From contig NZ_QEWP01000003.1 of the NCBI RefSeq assembly GCF_003121985.1, positions 124,001 to 188,000 on the forward strand: a DNA stretch of 64,000 nucleotides. Direction: 5' to 3'. Within the stretch, counting starts at the first letter, position 1, and each line of letters starts with the position of its first letter. Origin of the DNA: Marinilabilia rubra (GTDB taxonomy: Bacteria > Bacteroidota > Bacteroidia > Bacteroidales > Marinilabiliaceae). Below the pieces are notes generated by a model. That model made no database searches, was not told where the DNA came from, and saw only the letters and a program-made list of their open reading frames with translations. Both the position numbers and the translations under genes were made by a program. Shown piece after piece: positions 55,308 to 63,495 of this stretch.

Positions 55308-56520
55308 ATCTTAACTGCCCCGCCACAAACCCGGTAGTCCAGGCAGACTGAAAGTTAAAGCCACCGGTAATGGCATCAATATCCAACACCTCTCCGGCAA
55401 AATACAGGTTTTTGGCTGCTTTACTTTGCATGGTTTTCATATCCACGCTTTTGAGACTCACTCCTCCGCAGGTAACAAATTCTTCTTTATGAGTTGCCTT
55501 GCCAGAAACGGGATAGGAATCATTGGTTAATACTTCCACTAGTTTATTGATAATTTTTTTTCCTGTTTCTCCCCATTTTTTATCTCCCGGCACCCCAATC
55601 TTTTCCAAAAGAAAGATCCAGAGCCTTTCGGGGATTGAAAATGGCCGGTAATTGGCCATCATCTTTTTGGGGTGATTCTCTGCTATTTCCTGAAGACGGG
55701 AAGTTACCCATTGGAGATCTTTCACCGCCAGCCAATTAACCTGCAATGTAAACTGATACCCGCAATCACGCAGATGCCTGGCAGAAAGAGAAGAAAGTTT
55801 CAAAATGGCCGGACCACTCATTCCCCAATGGGTTATCAAAAGTGGTCCGTCGGTCTTAAATTTTGAACCCGCAACACTTGTCCAAACATCATCTACCACC
55901 AATCCGGTAAGCCGGGTAATTTTATTGTCGGCCATATTGACAGAGAATAAAGAAGGTACAGGCGCGACAATCTTATGTCCAATTTTTTTCAGCCAGTCCA
56001 AACCTTCTTCCCGGGGACTTCCACCAGTTGTAACAATTACTTTGTCAAACTGCTGTGTGGGACGAGCCTCGCTCAGGAAGTGTAGTTCCCATCGATTATC
56101 ACACTTTTCAATTTCCCTGACTCCGGAATACGTTTCTATCTGAACACCCAGTTTTTTAGCTTCATTCAGAAAGCAGTTAATAATCATCTGAGAGTCCTGT
56201 GCAGCAGGAAAAACACATTGATCTTCCTGAACGACCAACGGCACTCCCCGGGTTTCAAACCATTGCATGGCATCTTTATTGTCAAAGCTATGAAACAGCT
56301 TTTTAAGACTGTTACCCCCACGTGGATACGCTTTTATCAGATCACTAACATCATTGCAGGCGTTGGTTACATTGCACCGTCCACCCCCTGATATTTTCAC
56401 TTTAGATAATAGTCTGCCCGATTTTTCAAAGATGACCACTTTGGCTTCCGGATGCGTCTCCTTTGCAGTTATGGCCGAGAAAAATCCGGCAGCTCCCCCT
56501 CCTATGATAGCAACATTCAT
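55306..56520 (-). CDS. HI0933-family NAD(P)/FAD-dependent oxidoreductase
   Basis: A 404-residue flavoprotein of the HI0933/BaiN-like family, using the ATG at 56520 (MNVAIIGGGAAGFF); eight residues upstream of it from 56544 are unlike the family. FAD motifs are GGGAAG near residue 7, ISGGGRCNVTNA, and the C-terminal LYFAGEVLDIDAITGGFNFQSAWTTG, very typical of the group. The physiological substrate is not established. It has no export signal, unlike the FAD oxidoreductase in the PUL. Confidence 0.9.
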   Translation of the reverse strand: MNVAIIGGGAAGFFSAITAKETHPEAKVVIFEKSGRLLSKVKISGGGRCNVTNACNDVSDLIKAYPRGGNSLKKLFHSFDNKDAMQWFETRGVPLVVQEDQCVFPAAQDSQMIINCFLNEAKKLGVQIETYSGVREIEKCDNRWELHFLSEARPTQQFDKVIVTTGGSPREEGLDWLKKIGHKIVAPVPSLFSVNMADNKITRLTGLVVDDVWTSVAGSKFKTDGPLLITHWGMSGPAILKLSSLSARHLRDCGYQFTLQVNWLAVKDLQWVTSRLQEIAENHPKKMMANYRPFSIPERLWIFLLEKIGVPGDKKWGETGKKIINKLVEVLTNDSYPVSGKATHKEEFVTCGGVSLKSVDMKTMQSKAAKNLYFAGEVLDIDAITGGFNFQSAWTTGFVAGQLR

Positions 56521-56541
56521 AATTCCTAAGGATTTTATCAA

Positions 56542-56549
56542 CAAAGTTA
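56542..56549 (-). promoter_or_regulatory. Candidate -7 box TAACTTTG for HI0933-type gene
   Basis: TAACTTTG on the minus strand matches TAnnTTTG 22-29 bp upstream of the ATG at 56520. The -33 element is not clear, as the nearest TTG is only 15 bp away. Confidence 0.4.
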
Positions 56550-56597
56550 AGGCTAAACATTCATCAATTTTAAGCGTTATTCAAAAAAGTATTTACT

Positions 56598-56954
56598 ATG
56601 AAATTATACGCTTTAAGTTTAATCAATGGCATTGTATTAATTATATTAGGTATCTGGTCTCATTTATGGCCGGATTCACCATCGCCAACCGCCTTGATAC
56701 CAGTTGTTTTTGGAGTTGCAATACTGCTTTTAAACAAAGGCGTGAGAAATTACCGCAAAGGTATTTCCAATGCGGTAATGGTGATTACATTTATGATATT
56801 ACTGGGATTGATTTTCCCTCTCAAAGGCTCCATTGAACGAGGCGACACCCCGGCATTACTCAGAGTTCTTACGATGATGGTGGTATCACTCATTTCATTT
56901 ATATTCTTTTTGAAAAGATTCATCAACGACAGAATAAAAAACAAACCCCAGTAG
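56598..56954 (+). CDS. Small four-helix membrane protein
   Basis: A 118-residue protein with four hydrophobic segments (about residues 4-21, 31-47, 58-76 and 88-108) joined by short loops. It starts MKLYALSLINGIVLIILG and ends with a basic tail (RFINDRIKNKPQ). No family is recognised with certainty; it resembles small uncharacterised integral membrane proteins of Bacteroidetes and Planctomycetes. It is divergent from the flavoprotein gene across 77 bp. Confidence 0.65.
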   Translation: MKLYALSLINGIVLIILGIWSHLWPDSPSPTALIPVVFGVAILLLNKGVRNYRKGISNAVMVITFMILLGLIFPLKGSIERGDTPALLRVLTMMVVSLISFIFFLKRFINDRIKNKPQ

Positions 56955-57022
56955 GGGTAAGTTTCCGGGGTTAAAAAAAGAAATGCAGACCTTTTTACAA
57001 TAGATCGTTAGATTTTCAGATA

Positions 57023-57042
57023 CCTGCCTGACGGCAGGCAGG
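57023..57042. repeat. Second copy of the CCTGCCTG-CGGCAGGCAGG palindrome
   Basis: Identical to 35259-35278 except one central base (A for C). The stem ACCTGCCTG/CAGGCAGGT is flanked by AT-rich DNA. It lies in the 231-bp gap (56955-57185) after the small membrane protein; nothing else is seen in that gap. Confidence 0.75.
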
Positions 57043-57185
57043 TTAGATTTAAGATGAATCATAACCAATTGACGTTCGGACCGTTAACCCCAAAAAGCTA
57101 TTAACATATAAACAGTTAATTCAGAGCTCATTGCAATCCCAAGCCATCGGGATAACGGACTATTATTTTTAGAGTCTGCATTTTT

Positions 57186-58109
57186 TTACAAATGGTCATT
57201 TCGACCTTTTATCCCTCTTATTCCGTGCCAAATACCAAGCCAGTATAGATAGAACATTCGAATTCCGCCTTTTCGGATGGTCCATACTGCAGATACGGGT
57301 AATTTGAAAATCTCACTCAGCAGAAAACAAACCATTCCCCGCTTTAGTCGGTATTTCTTAAAATACAAGATTTTGTTGCGTCTCAAATAATAATATTCCC
57401 GTTGATAGCTTTTGGAATTACCGACAGACCAATCATGAAAATGCCAGCAAATTGCTTTTCTGGTAACCATGGCCAACCGTCTTTGCTTCCGAAAGCGATA
57501 AAAAAAGTCCCGCTCCTCCCCATAAAGAAACAAGTCTTCATCCCATAGGAACATTTCATTAAAAACTTCCGTTCGAACCATGAGAGCCACCCCGGCCAAA
57601 TAATCAACATCAGCACTTACGGGTAATTCTTTACTTGTATTTAAGACTTTCCCCGAGTCGGGAGAACTTTTCCGGGCCTTTATAAAATCCATATACAACC
57701 GAAAATACTGAACTTTACTGGTTCTTTTGCCGGCTAATCCTTCATAAATCAAAGGGCCACAAGCATCAACGCCCCGAAAACGAGTCATCTGATTGTGAAG
57801 TTGTTTGAGAAAATCCTTATGGATTTGCACATCTGTATTTAGTATTAAGACATAGTCAGCTCCTTCTTCAAGAGTTTGTTTTAACAATGCATTGTGGCCA
57901 CCGCTAAATCCCAGGTTCTTATCTGATTTAATCAAATGTCCGTCAGGATACAATTCCTTAAACCTTTGGGCAGATTGATCATCACTACTATTATCCCACG
58001 CAAAAACCCTGAAATATTTAAAGGTCTGGGCTTTCAACGAACTGAGAAGGCCTTCCAGGTAATGCGCATCGTGGTATAAAACCAATTGTATGATAATCTC
58101 TGTCCTCAT
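57186..58109 (-). CDS. Glycosyltransferase, GT2 family
   Basis: A 307-residue GT-A fold enzyme. It begins with a beta-alpha unit (IIIQLVLYHDAHYLEGLLSSL), has NLGFSGGHNALL, and its metal-binding DXD equivalent is LNTDV near residue 93. The C-terminal half resembles rhamnosyltransferase-type GT2 proteins (VDYLAGVALMVRTEVF, DLFLYGEERDF). It is the last gene of the second polysaccharide block and overlaps the polymerase gene by 4 bp. Confidence 0.92.
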   Translation of the reverse strand: MRTEIIIQLVLYHDAHYLEGLLSSLKAQTFKYFRVFAWDNSSDDQSAQRFKELYPDGHLIKSDKNLGFSGGHNALLKQTLEEGADYVLILNTDVQIHKDFLKQLHNQMTRFRGVDACGPLIYEGLAGKRTSKVQYFRLYMDFIKARKSSPDSGKVLNTSKELPVSADVDYLAGVALMVRTEVFNEMFLWDEDLFLYGEERDFFYRFRKQRRLAMVTRKAICWHFHDWSVGNSKSYQREYYYLRRNKILYFKKYRLKRGMVCFLLSEIFKLPVSAVWTIRKGGIRMFYLYWLGIWHGIRGIKGRNDHL

Positions 58110-59476
58110 TTTTCCAAGGCTGCTTTTTGTCTAAAAAGGATGGCCACTAAAATCCCTGCATACAAATTGATCAATAGAGTACCGGTAGTCAATTCATTGA
58201 ACAGATAATTTGGTTTAAAGAAGAAGGTCTTCACCATCCATGCAAAAACGACAAAAAAGAATGCCACATCCAGTTCGTTAATATGCTGCAATTTATTCTT
58301 CAGTATTCTATAGCCAACTACAACATATCGCCACATTTGAATATACAACAAACTGTAAACCAACAGACCAACAGCTCCGTACATAGCCAGGTGTCCGGTA
58401 ATGGGGAGATCAGTGACCTCATAGTCTGAGGGACGAAATCTGAGAGAAAAGAATTCTGAAAATCCAGCTCCCGTGCCGAAAAAAGGCCGCTGACTGATCA
58501 GTGCCAAATGAGCAGGCCACTGATTGAGCAAACGCCCTTCTACCTGGCCCCCGGTATAGGAACTTCCGGCAATAAACAGCCACAAGTCTTCAACCTGACG
58601 CCAAACCAGTTGTGGATAATCGGGGAATACTAAAAACATCAGCAATAGCATTAATAAACCGGGGCCAATAAGCATTCCCACTAAACCAGCAACTGATGCC
58701 CTGTAAAAACGGTAATACAAAAACAGACATGCCACCACCAACCCGGCGATATTGATGTAACTGCTTTTGGTTAAAGACAAAAGTATTGCAATAACCACAA
58801 GCATCACCGATAAGTAAAGCACTTTACTGTAGCGGTAAGTAACATTTCTGACAAACATTAAAAATGCCAACGGAATGAGCATATCGGTCAAACCCGAACT
58901 GAACATAAGATACCGCATAATGCCGGAGCCACGGTATCTCTCGGCCTGCCATACGGGCATAAGGTCAACATTGGTAAGGATGGTAAAGAAATACATAAGG
59001 TAAACCACCAGTGAAGACCAAACAAGAACATCTACAAACACGCGCAGGTTGCGGCGAGCCATTACAAAAACAGGAATGATCAGTAAAAATCCAAATACTG
59101 TCATCCGCTCACGTACAACAACATAGCGAAACACGTACCCCCAACCCTTGCCTGGCTGCCAGTAGCCAAAGACGAAAATATGATACAGCAAAAACAAAAT
59201 CTGAACGCCCAATATTATCAGAAACGGTTTATGGCTGAGTAACCCTCGTTTTGAAACCTGTGAGGACATTAAAGGAAGAAAGGACATGGCAAAAAGAAAA
59301 TCCCGGTAATAAAATCCGCCTAAACTCTCTTTTCCAAAATATACCGACAAGTGCCCGGTGGGGTCGAACAGCAAAAGAATGATGATCCAGAAAGCATAAT
59401 CGGGCCACCTTTGAATGACCAAAAAACCGGCAATTGCTATTGAAAAAAGAAGTATGAATAATAATAATGTGCTCAT
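58106..59476 (-). CDS. O-antigen polymerase/ligase-like membrane protein (Wzy type)
   Basis: A 456-residue inner-membrane protein with about 11-12 hydrophobic segments and a long external loop near residues 290-345 (QVEGRLLNQWPAHLALISQRPFFGTGAGFSEF). That pattern is typical of Wzy polymerases and O-antigen ligases. With the flippase encoded just upstream (4-bp overlap) it should polymerise lipid-linked repeat units on the periplasmic side. Polymerase and ligase cannot be told apart by sequence alone. Confidence 0.82.
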   Translation of the reverse strand: MSTLLLFILLFSIAIAGFLVIQRWPDYAFWIIILLLFDPTGHLSVYFGKESLGGFYYRDFLFAMSFLPLMSSQVSKRGLLSHKPFLIILGVQILFLLYHIFVFGYWQPGKGWGYVFRYVVVRERMTVFGFLLIIPVFVMARRNLRVFVDVLVWSSLVVYLMYFFTILTNVDLMPVWQAERYRGSGIMRYLMFSSGLTDMLIPLAFLMFVRNVTYRYSKVLYLSVMLVVIAILLSLTKSSYINIAGLVVACLFLYYRFYRASVAGLVGMLIGPGLLMLLLMFLVFPDYPQLVWRQVEDLWLFIAGSSYTGGQVEGRLLNQWPAHLALISQRPFFGTGAGFSEFFSLRFRPSDYEVTDLPITGHLAMYGAVGLLVYSLLYIQMWRYVVVGYRILKNKLQHINELDVAFFFVVFAWMVKTFFFKPNYLFNELTTGTLLINLYAGILVAILFRQKAALEK

Positions 59477-60927
59477 GTTTCTCTCCGCGAAATTTTACTC
59501 CAGACCATCCTAACATCTTCCCACTTCAGCAATTTAAACAAAAATGCGCAGCTCGTCACCAGCAAAATTGCCAAAAACTTCATCCAACCGGAAGCGTGAA
59601 ATTCAAACGTAGTTATCAGCAGCGAAACGCCAACCCCAAATACGTAAAACATCAATATGCTAAAAAATGGGTATTTGATGGGGAAGTACTTTGAAGCCAC
59701 ATAAACTTTGACAATCCAATAAATCACAAAGGAGATAAGGGTGGCGATACCCGCTCCTATAAAGCCCATTCGTGGCACCAAAAGGAAGTTGAGTCCAATA
59801 TTCAGAATAGCGGTAAAGCCGGTTATCCATGCAAAGTGCCAGGTTTTTTCTGACAATGAGATACCGGGCCCCATCGTTTGAAAGGATTGGGCGGCAATAT
59901 AAGAGAAAACCAACATAGGGACCACCCTTGCTCCTCCGGCATAATCGGGAGTAGCCACAACAGGAATCAAAACATCAGAAAAGACCGACAATGTGGTGGC
60001 CAAAATCACACTGCCTGAAAGATACAAACTGTAAATGTCCACGGCCATTTTCCGGGTGGCCGGTTTATTAGGATTTTCTTCTTTATGGTACAACTTAAAA
60101 AACAAAACGCTGAAACTCATCTGTACAGCCATGTTAATCAAAAGTACCGGCTGCGAAAAAACAGCACCGATAGAGTATAAGCCCACTTCACGCAAATCGT
60201 GATAGTGCAACAGGAAAAAGCGGTCACTGCTGTTGTAAATCCAGGCTGCTATTCCTGCCCAAATCAGCGGAAAGCCATACTTGAGAAGCTGCCGGGCCCA
60301 CCCAAGGGAAAACCGGAAACTGTATTTGCGGAAATTAAATACTCCAAAAGCCAGAACCACGACCAGTAAACTGCTGCCAATTCGCGCCCACATGGCTCCT
60401 TGTACGCCTTGTTTTAACACAATAACCAAAGTGATACCAATGCCGATATTGGCCAGCGATTTGACGACGGTGATAATATTGTAGCGCCAGGGCTGACGAA
60501 AATACCGAAACAAATGAGACTGTTCACTCATCATCAAATTAACAGGAACCAGAAGTAACAGAAGAACAATCAAAAAACTTTGATCAGAATCCCCAAAAAC
60601 CAAACGGGCTAATGGCTTCTGGAAAAAAAGCAGGGGTACAATTATCAGAAAAGACAATAATCGCAGATAAAAGGTTGTGGATAAAACATCTGCCTTCTGC
60701 CGGTCAGAAGCCTTGAAATAGTAATAACCACAAGCAGAATCGAGTCCAACAGACAAGAATCCACCAAGCAACGCGGCAGCAGTACCAAGGGTTTCCAACA
60801 TTCCGAATTCCCCAACTGTCAGAGCCCGGGTATAAAATGGCAATAAAAAAAGACCAATGAATTTCTTTAACCCGTTTCCGAGTCCGTAAACAAACGTATC
60901 TTTAATAAATGCTTTTCTTTCACCCAT
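59473..60927 (-). CDS. Polysaccharide flippase (Wzx-like, MATE/MOP superfamily)
   Basis: A 484-residue protein with about 14 membrane helices. The start KDTFVYGLGNGLKKFIGLFLLPFYTRALTVGEFGMLE is typical of Wzx/RfbX flippases, which move undecaprenyl-linked repeat units across the inner membrane. The ATGA overlap with the polymerase gene points to coupled translation. A 350-bp gap with small repeats separates it from the sugar transferase upstream. Confidence 0.9.
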   Translation of the reverse strand: MGERKAFIKDTFVYGLGNGLKKFIGLFLLPFYTRALTVGEFGMLETLGTAAALLGGFLSVGLDSACGYYYFKASDRQKADVLSTTFYLRLLSFLIIVPLLFFQKPLARLVFGDSDQSFLIVLLLLLVPVNLMMSEQSHLFRYFRQPWRYNIITVVKSLANIGIGITLVIVLKQGVQGAMWARIGSSLLVVVLAFGVFNFRKYSFRFSLGWARQLLKYGFPLIWAGIAAWIYNSSDRFFLLHYHDLREVGLYSIGAVFSQPVLLINMAVQMSFSVLFFKLYHKEENPNKPATRKMAVDIYSLYLSGSVILATTLSVFSDVLIPVVATPDYAGGARVVPMLVFSYIAAQSFQTMGPGISLSEKTWHFAWITGFTAILNIGLNFLLVPRMGFIGAGIATLISFVIYWIVKVYVASKYFPIKYPFFSILMFYVFGVGVSLLITTFEFHASGWMKFLAILLVTSCAFLFKLLKWEDVRMVWSKISRRET

Positions 60928-61277
60928 AAAAAATTAATGAATATCCTTGTGTATACCCAACTCCAAATTCTGGGGGCTTTGCCCCTAAACCCCAATTCCT
61001 TTTTTGTCTTGACACAAAAAAGGAATCAAAAAAAGTCAAGGCTGTGGCCGCTTCGCTCGAAAAAACAGCATTTGATGGCTAAAATCTTTAAACTCTCCCG
61101 ATTTAAGTTTTGTAAGGTTTTTGGTGCCCCAAAAACCAACAAAAACTAATTTCGGGATCAAACAGAAAAGATTTTTAAACGCCATCTTCACTTGCTTTTT
61201 CGGCTCACCGCCCAAGGCCGTCCTTTAACTCAAGGCCTGTTTCCAATTTAAGTAAAAGAGCGGTTCCCCATAAAAAA
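60928..61277. other. 350-bp intergenic element with three nested hairpins
   Basis: No gene is seen. The region contains a GGGGGC-TTTG-CCCC stem near 60972-60985 and a perfect 13-bp stem ATTCCTTTTTTGT/ACAAAAAAGGAAT at 60995-61026. It also has a perfect 9-bp stem GGTTTTTGG/CCAAAAACC at 61116-61137 around TGCC. The ordered hairpins suggest a dispersed intergenic element rather than a simple leader. It lies between the sugar transferase stop and the flippase start, so it may also shape expression across this junction. Confidence 0.5.
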
Positions 61278-62387
61278 TTATTTGCTTCGGGCCCCGCAGC
61301 ATATAATGTTCCACAAAGCTTTTAGAAAATAGATCAGGTCTGTTTTAAAAGGGGCTTTTTTCCAACGCTCAATGTATCTGACCTCGGATTCCTGAATTTC
61401 ATCAAGAGAGGAAGGCAGGTCCACATAATAGGGAGGAACTAGACCAGGTTTTACAGAAGTTCTGAGACGTATTACTTCAGGCTTATAAAGCGACAAATAC
61501 TGGTCACTAATGGGTCTGACACCCACCAATTTTATATCCCCTTTCAGGATATTAACGACCATTGGCAACTCATCGAGCCAGAATTTACGAAGGATGCCCC
61601 CAAGGATGGTTACCCTCCGGTCATTCTTAAATTTCCCCCCTTCTCTCAATTTATTCCGTTTGTAAATATGTTCCTGAACATATTCGCTGAAGGGCACCAT
61701 GGTCCGGAATTTATAGACCCTGATTCGTTGCCTGCCTTTTCCCACACGGGAAAGACACAGCGTCAGGTTGTAGTTCTCTCTTGGACTTACAGGAGGACTT
61801 GCCACCTTTCGTGCAGCAAAATAATGCATTCCCCCAATTACCCGGTCCGATTCTATTTGAAGGCCACAATAAGAGAGGCGGCCCACCATTTCGTAATAAG
61901 ACATTGCATGGTTACGCCCAGCTGCAGACATCCGGTATATCCAGCGGGTTGAGCGCAAAGAAGGGGCTACCCGTTTAATCAGGTAATCGAAAAAATAATA
62001 AATTCGCCCTGAAAAGCCCGAGTATTTGGCATATATACGCTTACGTCTTAAATGAGTCGTTTCCAGGCAACCAATAAAAAGGCCACCTTCTGACATTTTA
62101 AGATTGATTTCTTTCAAGAAGCCACATACCCGCTTTGCGTTGTTCAATTGCTCCAGATTGACAAAAAATGGAATCTGATGCCTGGGATGCATCCTTATAT
62201 TTAAGGCATTTGAAGTAGAAGTAACAAGGGCACTTTTTTTATTTGCATCTCCAAATCGATCGATAAAACGGACTACCTCTTGTCCCAAATTTTCAGAAAC
62301 AACGGCACGCACATTCCTCCCGGCATCCTTTTCCATGATGCAGGATTCACTTACAGAAACCGTTGATTGCTTATAAATTTGAAACAT
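61278..62387 (-). CDS. Sugar-phosphate transferase with atypical N-terminal domain
   Basis: A 369-residue protein. Residues about 205-365 match the bacterial sugar transferase (PGT) domain: SRVGKGRQ, KFRTM at 226-230, then WLDELPM with the catalytic D272-E273, and GDIKLVGVRP. This domain normally starts with a re-entrant membrane helix, which I cannot find here. Residues 1-200 look instead like a methyltransferase-type fold (FFVNLEQLNNAKRVCGFL, GGLFIGCLETTHLRRKRIY). It should still start glycan synthesis by moving a sugar-phosphate to undecaprenyl phosphate, but membrane attachment is unclear. An ATG at 62336 is an alternative start. Confidence 0.8.
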   Translation of the reverse strand: MFQIYKQSTVSVSESCIMEKDAGRNVRAVVSENLGQEVVRFIDRFGDANKKSALVTSTSNALNIRMHPRHQIPFFVNLEQLNNAKRVCGFLKEINLKMSEGGLFIGCLETTHLRRKRIYAKYSGFSGRIYYFFDYLIKRVAPSLRSTRWIYRMSAAGRNHAMSYYEMVGRLSYCGLQIESDRVIGGMHYFAARKVASPPVSPRENYNLTLCLSRVGKGRQRIRVYKFRTMVPFSEYVQEHIYKRNKLREGGKFKNDRRVTILGGILRKFWLDELPMVVNILKGDIKLVGVRPISDQYLSLYKPEVIRLRTSVKPGLVPPYYVDLPSSLDEIQESEVRYIERWKKAPFKTDLIYFLKALWNIICCGARSK

Positions 62388-62401
62388 AAAGAATCCTCCG
62401 A

Positions 62402-63397
62402 CTATTTTTTGTCAATTCCCTCTTCCAATCTCCACAGAACCAATTCCTCCAATCCCTCTTCCAGGGTGTATTCAGCAGAAAAATCCAATAACTCTGAAGA
62501 TTTTCGGGTATCTCCAATTCTGTTTTTCACCAGCTGCCGGCTGTCATCATCAGAATAAGGCCTGAACTCAACCTGAAGATCAGATTCTTTTAGCTTAAGA
62601 ATTGTATCGCACAACTCAGCCACAGAAGTCTGAACACCTGTTCCCACATTGAAAAATTCATCCGACGTCTCGGCTACCAGAGCCAACACATTGGCGCGTG
62701 CAACATCACGAACATAAACAAAATCATAGGCCTGGGTACCATCTCCGTTTATCACAGGCGCCTCACCAGCTGCAATTTTATTGAGCATAATGGGTACCAC
62801 TCCCGAATAAACCGCATTTTGGTCCTGCCGGGGTCCAAACACATTCATGTACCTCAACCCGACATAATTCAATCCGAAACGATCGTAAAAAGCCCGGCAC
62901 ATAGCTTCGCCCGATATTTTTGTAGCACCATAAAAGTTACGGTTGTTAAAGGGATGGTCTTCCCCCATAGGAACACTAACTGCGTCTCCGTATACAGAAG
63001 CTGAAGAAGAATAAACCAATCTTTTAACGCTATGCCTGGCACAAGCCTCCAAAACATTGAATGTACCTGCTATATTCACATCAAAAGCTGTGCGGGGGAA
63101 ATCGCGGCAATGCAATAACCACATGGCTGCCAGATGAACCACATAATCTGTACCTTCTACCGCACGATCAAGAATATCCAAATCACGGATATCTCCACCA
63201 AATTCAAAAATCCGACAACGGGAGTCCCGCAAACTTTTACCGATATTATCTTCACTGCTCCGTACAAAATTGTCGTATACCACTACTTCTTCCACCGGAT
63301 ACTTCAACAACTCTTCGACAACGAAGCTACCGATGAATCCGCCACCGCCGATTACCAGCACTTTTTTTCCGGTTAGTTTCTGGTTTATATTTATCAT
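62402..63397 (-). CDS. NAD-dependent epimerase/dehydratase (extended SDR)
   Basis: A 331-residue extended SDR of the UDP-glucose 4-epimerase type. NAD motif GGGGFIGS near residue 17; DxVVHLAA equivalent VVHLAAMW; SSSASVYG; active-site tyrosine and lysine in FYGATK; and the substrate-loop FGPRQDQNAVYSGVVP. It probably makes a sugar nucleotide for the polymer, such as UDP-Gal or UDP-GalNAc(A). It precedes the sugar transferase gene by 14 bp in the transcript. Confidence 0.9.
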   Translation of the reverse strand: MININQKLTGKKVLVIGGGGFIGSFVVEELLKYPVEEVVVYDNFVRSSEDNIGKSLRDSRCRIFEFGGDIRDLDILDRAVEGTDYVVHLAAMWLLHCRDFPRTAFDVNIAGTFNVLEACARHSVKRLVYSSSASVYGDAVSVPMGEDHPFNNRNFYGATKISGEAMCRAFYDRFGLNYVGLRYMNVFGPRQDQNAVYSGVVPIMLNKIAAGEAPVINGDGTQAYDFVYVRDVARANVLALVAETSDEFFNVGTGVQTSVAELCDTILKLKESDLQVEFRPYSDDDSRQLVKNRIGDTRKSSELLDFSAEYTLEEGLEELVLWRLEEGIDKK

Positions 63398-63495
63398 TTA
63401 TATCAGATAGTTAGTGTTTAGTTATAGTTGATAGTGATTAGTGTAAATCACCATTTTTAATGAAAAAACCAGGAAAATCACTTACGATTATTATA

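Noticed and set aside
55306-56520. HI0933-type flavoprotein as part of the PUL redox pair
   Set aside because: It is far from the PUL, has no export signal and belongs to a common cytosolic family.
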